From positions 1 to 40,428 of the forward strand of contig CALVOG010000011.1 of the NCBI GenBank assembly GCA_944350265.1: a stretch of DNA of 40,428 bases, read 5' to 3'. The stretch's first letter is position 1; each line of letters starts with the position of its first letter. The notes under the pieces were generated by a model. The model was not told the origin of the DNA. It saw only the letters and a list, made by a program, of their open reading frames with translations, and searched no databases. This DNA comes from an uncultured Clostridia bacterium. GTDB taxonomy: Bacteria > Bacillota > Clostridia > Christensenellales > UBA1242. Of the stretch, positions 15,001-20,300 are shown in pieces. Made by a program: the position numbers and the translations under genes.

Positions 15001-15350
15001 ATCGGCTTCCATTCGTGCCCAGCAAGATTGATGTCGCTTTCAAGCACAATCGTCATATTAGCAAACGCTTTGCCGTTGTTGACTTGCGTAGCAAAATATG
15101 AAAAACCGCGCGCCGTGTGAATCCTTATCGTCTTAACCGACGAGGATGTGATATCCACCTCATTGCCCGCCGAGTCGAACCCTTGAATGTCGGTGTCGTT
15201 TTGATTTACGCTGGTGGCGTAAGTGCCATCCCAACGGCTGGCGTCCACGCTGACCGCGCCCGCGCTAAATGACGGCAATGTTACGCCAAGCGTGCCGAAC
15301 ATACCGCCAAAAACAAGTAATAATGAAATGAGAAAACTTTTTACTTTCAT
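1..15350 (-). CDS. Giant secreted multi-domain surface protein (C-terminus beyond the window)
   Basis: One frame stays open from the ATG at 15350 to the left edge, 5,116 codons without a stop. The N-terminus is a signal peptide: Lys residues, a hydrophobic run at residues 6-25, and a likely cleavage after AGA at about residue 32. Residues about 107-160 and 580-650 carry two related blocks (DINLAGHEWKPMG and DIDLSSKAWEPIG, each followed by FDGN). Six GGLVG-like GLUG motifs lie at about 178-372. Listeria-Bacteroides-type repeats ending in LYAQW, IYATW and LTASW lie at about 2000-2250 and 4830-4900. YDG-type units (KVYDGTN, KTYDTTN, KLYDGTD and variants) are spread from about 3220 to 4410, alternating with MBG-like beta units. 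Such modules are typical of bacterial adhesins and wall-associated proteins; an adhesive or matrix role is inference. Any anchor signal (LPXTG, SLH) would lie beyond the window. SD-like AGAGGT precedes the ATG. Confidence 0.93.
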   Translation of the reverse strand, partial: MKVKSFLISLLLVFGGMFGTLGVTLPSFSAGAVSVDASRWDGTYATSVNQNDTDIQGFDSAGNEVDITSSSVKTIRIHTARGFSYFATQVNNGKAFANMTIVLESDINLAGHEWKPMGYNATRTNYFSGTFDGNHKTIYNLHNPSSSPVFGLFARVDGTIKNLNLAETNIDFSGRIASTQYIGAVVGELNGGTIDNVSVRGQVNSNLYGADAYVGGLVGYAHDNYDNSRTAVIKNSGNFAKVSAVQTVGGLVGSVNGDVEISTSFNVGEIANNQNTNAGAIYVGGLVGRVRVTLKKYLSLINSFNNGEIHLFASTNNVNVKAGGLIGQADTVKSGSANINCYNIRFAYNAGDFYLNGYQSGSGRDVFVAGLIGYAGGPTPVYTIASDGYLINNSFNVGDLVSVDGSTEIDDIGDDLFFREFLGSNISSNVASSISQNTVFYDYDAPYQIFYTDTVDSNGNFVAYNDLTNLTRVAHLDGKVTSYEFLSTTPSKSVRVYGMGFTFKDEDGCWLIDESVNNGLPYLDINFDNGNSNWDATEEENWQGEGSLTSPYLVYTAEDLARIADRYNAGDYSQTSVTYFSLQNDIDLSSKAWEPIGVNNYSFKNAVFDGNGHTISGINCSIQVDYAQSIGLFGTIENAVVRNVIIEDFHFVGDVNYDIHRATLVGNVVKSYVINCKDNTNYTHDDLNGYDVYTIANASSSYLIYGENNISGASYTSGMENLSSQANLSLDKGVEAELDTDGGTVYDDVVDTETRAIKTHFGDGKFVLVDGEILSLLIDEQSNLYDETYLSKLPVDTLEAQNDNGDNYYIVKEGYKISSYTHNSLPFESVDESNNLSLITDGITAVWGKEDDVRFEVYYNSYETYYSTQKNPNYDGGNYAGIGEHRSVPATLPYNTFNSLAGLREEIENTISVLDREGFIVEGVYDEYAEGEYSGFNILTAESDIGLFFNTDNDYYLKWQGTDRNNYSFTINFADTAINSTGYTDRYNWDEAVEKVKVTYITKTANETIGEVETILEKTGADIYEDKLVFDYSTSMMDEYFEAIKIDITLKLGFSFDISNYKDSFEGLSNFEFNGQVENPSYAGYVDTYGSAFKIWPSFIYDWNETAITVGEVASYTFGQAIGNGQLNIEIARTSNQFDLELGESVSSGLAVPNAVLNSGNVSVLVEENGEAKFVSLSEYNLDFTTKIGNQSFNFALNMFDNTMISSSNEFDKFDVPVEGDVLKYLHLIRGASSSPDTNYNAFIVRLYFPEREEDERYEYYLYEFGEVANEEATKEVQTLYLIEESLARSGDESLYRRIGDFSFKILDRVASIERNKDAEPNETGRYEYVVNFFTNQMFGLVFSTESDAYYMIEYAGKRDETFTVLRPLENVTDKNLQKIYYDFTKAQDDGENFYSVSVYLGALNGQEELISVDSKRITAKVDIQFVDENGKIIEGTEEKPLPTIFFSLNEGDETVQNVEKWTTYKEGSQITISPLTSKSMTLRIVNTEFYQWTYRATELVDTALKFSKFDRTDGNRLIDDVGGEKLSYQLYLNLVDENGEMFDADNEAYLYEDIVVNEVDGGTLKEYFDVYAPTEASEDVLGVTGLIYKGEKTAFDFNLYYNEARITSETGSKTLRHLPEAYDFTLTFVLKEVGYKVNIETKYRQTASSPLYDDESTENGTLWVLGEDEKSTSINLEVDDGFGVGLSEDAVARMSNSNSSGYSFAGFTIKTGEEGAEISEYISNSEEVTYSSMLSFLAGDGGRGYSEYLEYDGATDRYSIDLQAIFISNTVLFEASGSGDPNNITDGRTIIENYNGTEVLRYMPQGVYEATGLKNGTYYFGNTAEGNDDVLGNNDFTFEMNEYYSNRYNFTGVALLSDEAYVSPSANYDESLFLTKFSATDFAEQIAIETGINKITVDGDLIKAYFKENIGTLNGKKVYVVPTVTQKTLIVSLTSGANENEIVYDLLGNDVTDNEVKLKFYYNTATNIEFSKEYLKQKEDELESYYLVSDEDSVILNEYFSRKKGYTANGWLVYNADKTESSPTYIGYYRLDENFFTNEYADETGEGDFHAYFARNYSPNTYYINYSSADELVEGSYVFGRATGATASTICTYDSDVTIAENGFTLTGYHFDGWNTKADGTGDSYGAGDVVSYNFCTGDNGDTSITLYAQWLAKKYDVEVILNSGSVSGVEGESFVIEDVTYNTKIEELNSYTAENVTRDGFIFDGFYTLASTGIKSDYYKVDGETVLNSAVFGFNDVEGEIAVTIYATWVFNGEYTMEIADNSKEYVYTGAEISSPITDYTFSGTNLAFKTEEGFTVTSLYGDVDVHYDFTSESGLTFDGTNIILPSLNVGTYYAYLTLTMEDVSEFYPTGDVMTVTGEFVFVITPADISYSMANDYSLYYENIKYLVSLVETEEVIATFNGYGSFTNMVNSLRTDGVISPSATFVNAYEFLFMKYFNMANTRVNSYSYTINGELVEYDGYNEFMTYRNWTYTDYLSHYDQTVYYSAEGIDGDDRFDIENEDEVLGFSEERLTRASVLKNLFLLSYDVNNKISSKVLYGDDGASIYNPSQFTLTSETAVNVNSDVYISGIEVVSPMEMRANGSYEVRAYLKVADGAVAENYNLTAITVGGEGMYYVSFPNAYMLLQILRLDNNAYLKAEFYSDLAEEVEVNYIDETRQEEFFHTDRSVYYQLTEGSNIYIDLDITTSNTGNKDVDTTYNFYTPENHFNLSYYQVLIVSEGEDGESRGTYITENVNLLLSEEFVYYIYSTKDVAQISFKSTLLTKVDGYVNHADLSEEYYDGLFNVIGFSYSLDGITEETADMETGLQDGRYYAEDGRLLFEVVGNGTESATIVTTSAITSIVVQAPIYLGDSIRLIDFARTEAFEFDGDGVRASGEFVIDLSADSNEIEYVEGEVTRVSYYATYSDLVKVNIDYNLPVDSTETSHYIQLNADTAEAVKLPSANFLVCERLSYTQPSGAEVDYTEIFTGANGTYAGIGDNKFAEINLKAYWGMGDISVSSMDATFTQSVGTLDSIYAYNTCNYGAETSELFDYLYEIVFTGQDGEKNEVVAQSSNFYSLAYSPEFGGTLEDNGTYIVRFTVSMKAEYRDILSDPSNYSLTNDDVTFVVDLKPIEITGVTFVGDDEIVYDGADHIKSFTLKLAYKMFDAESLTYGEVNYADFTYGQEGKFVVGVTKNDSPVTEIKNVGEYVVGYTLDNNFYYTNGDIQSEFAVTVLPYTINLQQEDIRLTKKFNTTDTALSYAKSVNSENVTLSLSREAGEDIGEYDLYLIDFTSSSQRENYKVVFGETVLYDGSLKNLTTAVGVFEIVKSDTLRLSWGGNSTISVEYNETGYSLKIEDGEIVVYNGQTSKDNRLLTAYDVLTGQVVTGNFSLIKDLLNYDNIVLNLVNSSSVETAVNSATYEVVVSVKEGAKIADYYTNILFAEGYVFEIQPQIINVDGFEFKKVYDGTNKLKLKTDGTVAGEDYEGVFIDATFATYHVGENISVSLVVSATEGYVAGNYSLSFVTARGSILKRDAILNISAKYADGKDAYTYGELSKTNLASELSVTLTDEDGTNLQDMFAISNYLINLDLEGALVNRLGYFYQGTYSVKVVDSTFGDFNILETNSDTVKISPYEMEVTLPENYITITTVDAVTTYADTQTYAKTSDVLELTYIPVGLTQDAQGAIGQYDLNLTGETTFLDGSIVVTLTAEDSFQIVATDEIIFLKFDNKNLLNLMYNGYDYSLSNTTEKLTIASTKVSPIDVGFSLVRKTNLGEEEYSGQITSVTISLASGFASLKDAGSYRLAVTLEAEGATNFAFYENYYITIEAISVDTSKLDLEKTYDTTNRKDDIDFAERVNDGTVNDDVSISAIYAQSAVGDDIAVTLYLNGASAKNYRFLNDTNSAVGKIVKANAEISLAKNNYVYGEVARGSVFNYIVTSSGKEVSTTEYTVVSTIEDGEYSLNDYLVVGSAYSLTLQIESHNYNITPTTLTFNVTPFELNFTFTTNGVYRTSYGSEESLVSTFTREYNTIYGDAIDVTFTRSAGVEVGYYEILSGDTLAENYVVTSVSDQSGSGAYRITPSNERFYLLISSADSITADDTACVNMTLTYDALSYNSFTFVVNENAKTYKIVLSDTLGNREIEYTLSLYTFDGKTFTKSNAFDDSLSASLFLLGNTVAKNVGDYSVYTSNVTSTNFDVVFGKPNTLSSYVLKVLPKELEFKESEISKEFDNTDAIFTYDDAGEVLNGIITGEHVSLTLTLMDDDTVARYAGEGYEVVATLINGGNYAVAGEITGKITKAKIGIMLADTTITYGQTPEFSYELDYGDLDLLYYDKSQISAEIEVVNGVYSSSNNLKASENGYALSVTLNSRDFEIGYYINAEGEESENLTARLYVDRRMLSVKETETPLKEIFTKLYDGTDEAEIKDISGSLLFGVQGLVEGDIVSVDSAKYAQILPASGVGVEFTISGTDADNYLFSTYYGGEITPITLNVTFDYNADGDTVTPNVSAEKILDKLNYPFQATNYLSSNASGAKNLFPSLLTGRTGFTFNTWTINLTAPENTPEWTYLGGVLARLALDYIQEGEVYKVYVGNNAQTIAFLDELLSNEEDLFKLYESEESARVTFTADWIGNEYLFIVNMQDKDGNSLGLNYDDYANISINGTENLSSTVQARIAHGEKAEVKVTLQKFIGISEIKMVDDEGKEYNFDTNEPSGDTVTLTLNEVTANLTVTLKFDYASVSVILDLSGATDATFADERFSPYTDNSYIYSTSCENLINANLQTLPALTRGGYEVSAYIFENDSEVSAKDFATSLILDYAQKDGDGYVVKYAPKFSELKIAVTLDYGYDNKTETIYVPFNGKFAEAEDGEGNLIWAEVETPTREGHEFLGWTDENDVAVTGESVMANENGITLTASWKVLPNQVYLKLDERLFIAYTSLHYDYLKEEDSYVFDEINYGEEFTFTLRVLENVEGYEVDEIYYNLTDGTKVNIDFEEKDGNATVTFEMLASPSPIYMFATSSVSQNDVLVKGENFTFKVELDGEEVTTSNNKFEADAEDVFTLTVTLEEGYVFESIASDNEIRIVEISSGETERKFEISGITSDTVITIETKKRENKVTFNFDIQDAVSRLLVNDSTIQTV

Positions 15351-15372
15351 ATCAACCTCTACCTTTAGTTTT

Positions 15373-15402
15373 ATTATACCTAATTTTCTAAGAAAAAGGC
15401 AA
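15373..15402 (-). promoter_or_regulatory. Promoter of the giant secreted protein gene
   Basis: On the minus strand a perfect -10 TATAAT (15373-15378) lies 18 bp from a -35 TTGCCT (15397-15402, 4 of 6 consensus). Transcription would begin near 15366, giving a leader of only about 16 nt that still contains the AGAGGT ribosome binding site. This implies that the giant gene is transcribed on its own, not from the cls operon upstream. Confidence 0.6.
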
Positions 15403-15680
15403 ATAATTTATAAAATAAATATTAAATAATAAACATTTTGCGCTGGGTGATAATGAGAGAAGTTATAACCGGGTGCGTTTGGGTGCGAGAGCGTGGTGGC
15501 AACCTAACCCGAGAGCGACATCGCTAAATGTCATTCTAAGGCAAAACCGAAGAATGGTCGTAGAACCGCTTACAAAATTTGAATAATACCACTTCAAGCA
15601 GTGAGGCTTTCTGTGTTAGACACTTCCACTTAAGAGGAATTATTCGAAATTCGCAAAAAGTGGAATATGCAGTTGAAATA
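15403..15680. other. Intergenic DNA with a dispersed-repeat copy, no gene seen
   Basis: I find no convincing coding sequence here. It contains a 48-nt copy of the dispersed repeat listed separately (15530-15577), then an imperfect inverted repeat around 15580-15655 (GAATAATACC against GGAATTATTC). The composition is more GC-rich than other spacers in the window, which fits a remnant of a small repeat element. Confidence 0.4.
15530..15577 (+). repeat. Dispersed GTCATTCT...GCTTACAAAA repeat, copy A
   Basis: This 48-nt block starts GTCATTCT, has CGAAGAAT in the middle, then GTCGTAG, and ends GCTTACAAAA. The same words in the same order, also spanning 48 nt, occur at 40144-40191. Similar GTCATTCTGAGCG...CGAAGAATCTC elements are familiar from intergenic DNA of many bacteria (from memory, not searched). 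Confidence 0.7.
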
Positions 15681-15714
15681 AAAACACCATTTACCGATTT
15701 GTAAGTGGTGTTTT
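15681..15714 (-). terminator. Hairpin terminator downstream of cls
   Basis: A 14-bp stem with one mismatch (AAAACACCATTTAC against GTAAGTGGTGTTTT) closes a 6-nt loop. Both flanks are A/T tracts, so it could work in either direction. It lies about 190 nt after the stop of the cardiolipin synthase gene and is the first strong hairpin there, so it probably ends the giant-2/cls transcript and keeps it separate from the next giant gene. Confidence 0.6.
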
Positions 15715-15904
15715 AACAAGATTTTATTAAATTTACAAGCGTTGAAAAATGTGAGTTAATCAAAATTTAGGCAAGAAATTTTTAATTTTGCTAACGCAAA
15801 AGTTCAATAAATTGCATTATCGCAGTTTGTTTAGCCCTTGGCCTCACTCGTATATGTGCGCTTGCTCTTTCGAAGATATAAGCGCTTTTTGCAAGGTTTT
15901 TGTT

Positions 15905-17356
15905 TCACAAAATCGGGGCGCCGAGCCTATAGATTGCCTGCAAAAATTTGGTATACCACCGCCTCTCCTTGTAATACTGCTGGTCGATTTTCACGGACGC
16001 GCGGATGTCCTCCATCACGCTTTGCCAATAACTTGCCGTAAATTCCTTTGAATAGATGATAACGGTGTCCTCAAAGTTGAGTGCAAAGGAGCGATTGTCG
16101 GTGTTACACGTGCCGATTGAAACCTTGTTATCGTCCACAACAATCGCCTTGCTGTGCAGGAAACCTTTGTAAAGATAAACATCGGCGCCAAGGTCCAAAA
16201 GTTCTTTGAGATAGGAAATGGAAACGTGAAAAATTGACTTGTGGTCGGGCTTAATTGGGATGATTATTCCCACTTTCACACCACTTGCGAGTGCAATTTT
16301 GAGCGCGGAAAGAAAACTATCGTCCGGCACAAAATACGGCGACTCAATCATCACATATTTCTTGGCGTTGGTTATCATTTTGATGTAGGTTTCTTTGATT
16401 TTTTGAATCGGCAAATCTGGGCCAGACTCAACAACTTGCAAACTGATGTCGCCCTTTTTCTTAACCTTTGGAAAGTAACCTTGCTTGACGTATTCATCAG
16501 GCGCACTGTTTTCTTTTTGGGTATAACGCCAATCGTTTAGGAAGATGTTTTGAAGAAGATACACCCCGCTCCCCTCAATGCGAAGGTGAGTATCTCGCCA
16601 CGGCGAAGTTTTCTTGGCTGTGCCGTAGATATGGTCATTTCGAATATTCATTCCGCCGGTGTAGCCAATTTTGCCGTCGATAACCACAATTTTGCGGTGG
16701 TTGCGGTAATTCATTTTGAGGTTTAGAAGGCGGATATGCCCAAAAGGCGGGAAAAACTCTGCAACCTTACCGCCTGCCTTTTTGAGTTTGCGAAAGAAGC
16801 GTCTTGGCGCGCCCAAACAGCCGATTGAGTCGTAAATAAACTTCACTTTAACGCCCTCTTTCGCTTTTTTTATGAGAATATCCATAACTTCCTGCCCCGC
16901 CTCGTCGTCGGCAAAGATGTAATATTCCATATTGATTGTTTCTTTGGCGGAGAGCAAATCTTTTTTGAGGTCCGCCATTTTTTCGTGTCCCCAGCGGTAG
17001 AATTTAATCTCGTTGCCTGGGCAGAGCATACTGCCAAAATTATAGCAACACTTAACAAGCCCCGCGTCCTCTTTAAGTTCATTTTCAATACCACCGTGAC
17101 TTCTTAATGTGCGCTTAATTTCGTCGTTATAGTCGAGGTAGTAGAGTTTATGTTTCCTTATCATTCGGCGAGTTCGAATCGACAAGCCATTGCCCATTAC
17201 GATGTAAAAAACATAGCCAACAATGGGTAGAATTGTGAGGACGGTGGTCCAGCACACAATGGTGGTAAATTTTTTTCTTTCCAAGAATACCATTGAAAGA
17301 AAGAGGAGAAAATTCAGTGAATAGGTGGCAATAAAGACCCAAAACCAAGCATTCAT
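15905..17356 (-). CDS. cls: Cardiolipin synthase (phospholipase D family)
   Basis: This 483-residue protein has the normal length and order of bacterial cardiolipin synthases. Two membrane segments lie at about residues 4-25 and 31-54, followed by two HKD catalytic motifs: HRKIVVID with downstream GGMN near residue 220, and HSKAIVVD followed by GTCNTDNRSF near residue 400. The family joins two phosphatidylglycerol molecules into cardiolipin plus glycerol at the cytoplasmic membrane. Both HKD motifs are intact, so it should be active. The ATG at 17356 is preceded by AGGTGG (17363-17368). The start overlaps the stop of the upstream giant gene as ATGA, so the two are co-transcribed and probably translationally coupled. 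That partnership is unusual for cls. A different phosphatidyltransferase specificity within the PLD superfamily cannot be excluded. Confidence 0.93.
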   Translation of the reverse strand: MNAWFWVFIATYSLNFLLFLSMVFLERKKFTTIVCWTTVLTILPIVGYVFYIVMGNGLSIRTRRMIRKHKLYYLDYNDEIKRTLRSHGGIENELKEDAGLVKCCYNFGSMLCPGNEIKFYRWGHEKMADLKKDLLSAKETINMEYYIFADDEAGQEVMDILIKKAKEGVKVKFIYDSIGCLGAPRRFFRKLKKAGGKVAEFFPPFGHIRLLNLKMNYRNHRKIVVIDGKIGYTGGMNIRNDHIYGTAKKTSPWRDTHLRIEGSGVYLLQNIFLNDWRYTQKENSAPDEYVKQGYFPKVKKKGDISLQVVESGPDLPIQKIKETYIKMITNAKKYVMIESPYFVPDDSFLSALKIALASGVKVGIIIPIKPDHKSIFHVSISYLKELLDLGADVYLYKGFLHSKAIVVDDNKVSIGTCNTDNRSFALNFEDTVIIYSKEFTASYWQSVMEDIRASVKIDQQYYKERRWYTKFLQAIYRLGAPIL

Positions 17357-20300
17357 ACGCTTCCACCTGTTGCGAGCGAACTTTGCGCATTCAAAGGCGC
17401 GCTACAAGTAAAATTCACCGTCACAAGATAATAATTACTGTTGATTCTCACATAAAATTCACGCGTTACAACATTATCAACAGCATCATTTTCGCTAAGT
17501 TCGACCGTGGAAACGTCGTGCACATCGCCATTTTCAAACACATACCACACAATACTGCCCGTCACGTGGTCGATTTTAAGCGCCTCTGTCACCTCAGCGT
17601 TAAGTTGAGAAAGAGGATAGCCACGCGTGTAGAACGTGTTAACATTCAACCTCACAGCGCCCGAGTAGTGATAGAAAGTAAAGTCAAAAACGGTGTAAGC
17701 GCCGTTAGCGTCAAGCAAGAATTTGATGTTTGCACGGTTATCGCTAAGCGTGTTTTCTGCAATTTCAAGTTCGTCACCAACCTCAGTCATTTCCTTGTTG
17801 GCTGAAAGTTCGTAGAGAGTGTAATCGGTGCCAATTTCGCCGATTTGCGCTTCAATGCTTGCGATAATCTCTTCTTTACTAACCACATCGTCATACCAAA
17901 CAATATTGCCCTCGCTTTGCGTTTTGTGGATATAGTAATTGACAACATTTTGTGTGACGCTGTTATCGCCAACAACATAGTAGGTTTTTTCAACAACGCT
18001 TGGCGCGGTGTTCATAAGCGATTCATACCTAGTTTCAACCAACTGATTTTGTGAATCTATTACGTAAATATTGCCTTCGCCTAGAAGCGAGGATAAAGTG
18101 TAGGAGGTTTTTGAAGTGAGCGCCACATTGAAGTTGTTTTCTTCGTCATAGAAGAGAATGCTGACCTTATAGTAGGTTGTCACGCCCGCATTCACCTCAA
18201 CCAAATCTATAGTTTCCATTTTGGAAGTGGTTGAGGAAAGATTAAGAGTGGCAATGCTTGTGCCATTAAACTGTTCTCCTTCTGCGAAGATACCTTCTGC
18301 CACATCTTCGGCAAGGTAGACATTTTCTGGCGAGTCAAAAAGTGATTCAAGCGACTTTGTTTCATTCGTTTTAACAGCAATCGCCTTTTCGCTAGGTGCG
18401 TTTTCATTAAACACAATAGTTTTCACATTGATAAGTTTGTAGGTTATACTGCCTCCCTCGCTCACACCACTTTCAACAAGCACGCCGTCATATTCACCCG
18501 TGCGTTCGTAAACATAAGAGTCCTCATTGTTCGAGTTGTCGTATGATTCACCGCTTCCCGCTTTAAGCACCCTATATGAAACATTCGTGCAAGTGCTGTC
18601 AAAGATATAATCGGTGAAAACAATTTCCTCGTTCACTGGCACAACAATCGTTTTGCTTGAAGGAGCTCCCACTTCGTTTGTTGGCGCGCTGTAACTGCCT
18701 CTACCGTAAAGTTTTTCTCCCTCATTAAGCGCAATAACGGCGTTATTTCCAAGATAAACGCCCTCGCCAGTTTTTGAACCGCTTTTTGCGCTGTCACTTA
18801 AACGGATTTTTACCGTTCCAATGTTTATGCCCTCTCTATCTTCAAACAAGCCATCCGCGCCAGCCACGTGAAGAACAACTGCCACCTCAACATAGTAAGA
18901 TTGAATGTTAAAGTTGGTGCCTGTGGTTATCGTGCCCATCGCGTCCACGCTTGCTCCGCGAGCGGTTTGCCCAGAGAGTGTGTAGGAATAATAGTATGGC
19001 TTCGAGGCAATCGTGCTTCCGCTCAAACTTGGGCTATAACTTAGGTTTTGCGCCCACGACGAAACTGGAATGACGTAATACGACCCGTTTGTCGTTTCAA
19101 CCTCATAGTAATTCGAAACGGTCACTTCAGTTGTTGTAATGCTGTCAGTTAGCGTGCGAAGGGTGACTATGTGGTTGTTTTGGTAATACTGACCATTTTC
19201 ATCGATAATTGTGAAGAAATCGCGCGTTGTGTAATGCTGAGAATTGAGTTCATCTGCGCTTTCAATTCTTAAAATAAGCGGTCGGCTGTTTATCGTGCTG
19301 AGTGTAATGTTGCCACTAGAATTTCCGGTTGCCGATTCAATAACGCTCACTCCGCCATAAATGAAGTCCACTTCGCCCGAAACATTTGTGACATTTATTT
19401 CGTATGCCCCCATAACGCTGTCGTCTTTCACTGTGGAAATTCGCACATATTCGGTGTGTTCATAATTGAAGTTGTTAGTAAGTGACACTTGTCTTGTTTC
19501 TAAATTATGGCTTATGTCAAACGATACGCTCGCTCCTGGCGCCATTCTAACTTCAAGCGTGTCGTTATACACACTTCCTCCACTGGTGAACGAACTGCCA
19601 TTCACGCTCTCCGTATCCTTATACTCAGTCTTTGTGAGTTGTGTGTTTTGTTTTCTTTGAATGTTAAGAGACTCTCTTAGCTCCGCTGTGTTAGTGCCGT
19701 CCGTAAGCGTTATCACCATATCAACATTCTCAACAACATCGCTGGTGCCGTAGAAATATCCTGGCAAGGTTGGAATGCGAAGGATGTCTTCATAATTATC
19801 GCTTGTTTGAGGAATGGAATTATAGCCAGTTATTAACCCCTTAGAAGAGGACAACATATAGTAAGAATCGGTGGTTATGAGGCTATTTGACGGCGTCTTG
19901 TCTGTTCGCCCTGCCACTGCTTGCTCGGAGTTATAGGAACCAGTTGCTTCAATCTTTTTGCCGTCATACTCAAATGTGATACTTTGAATCGTAACATTGT
20001 TGACGTTCGATACGTGCTCACCATAAGCATTGCACGATGCGATGTAAGGCACAACATCAGCCCCTTCGGTTTTTGTGAACATATAACTTTCAAAGCCTGA
20101 GAGAGTAACATCCACTCCGCCGTGCGACGAGAAGTTCGGCTCTTTAAATTCGCCGTCGCTGTGAATTGGTTCAAGTGTGGTGTTATAATACGTAACTGTT
20201 AAAACCATATCGCTTGCGCCTTCACTAATTCCCGCGGTTCTTATATATAGTGTTACTGTGCCTGTGCTTGACTGCCTTGCCACTTCAAAATCCTCAGTAA

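Noticed and set aside
1..15350. Suspected frameshift or pseudogene in the first giant gene
   Set aside because: Checking the frame at both ends (start at 15350 and codons at 3-5) shows the same phase, and the translation read through the interval stays open and protein-like.
13..15429. Dozens of 60-200 codon frames on the plus strand and in other minus frames
   Set aside because: They are antisense or out-of-frame shadows of the giant gene, which is open across the whole interval with consistent protein character.
15786..15801. Hairpin TTTTGC-TAAC-GCAAAA as the cls terminator
   Set aside because: The 6-bp AT-rich stem lacks a U tract; the hairpin at 15681-15714 is far stronger.
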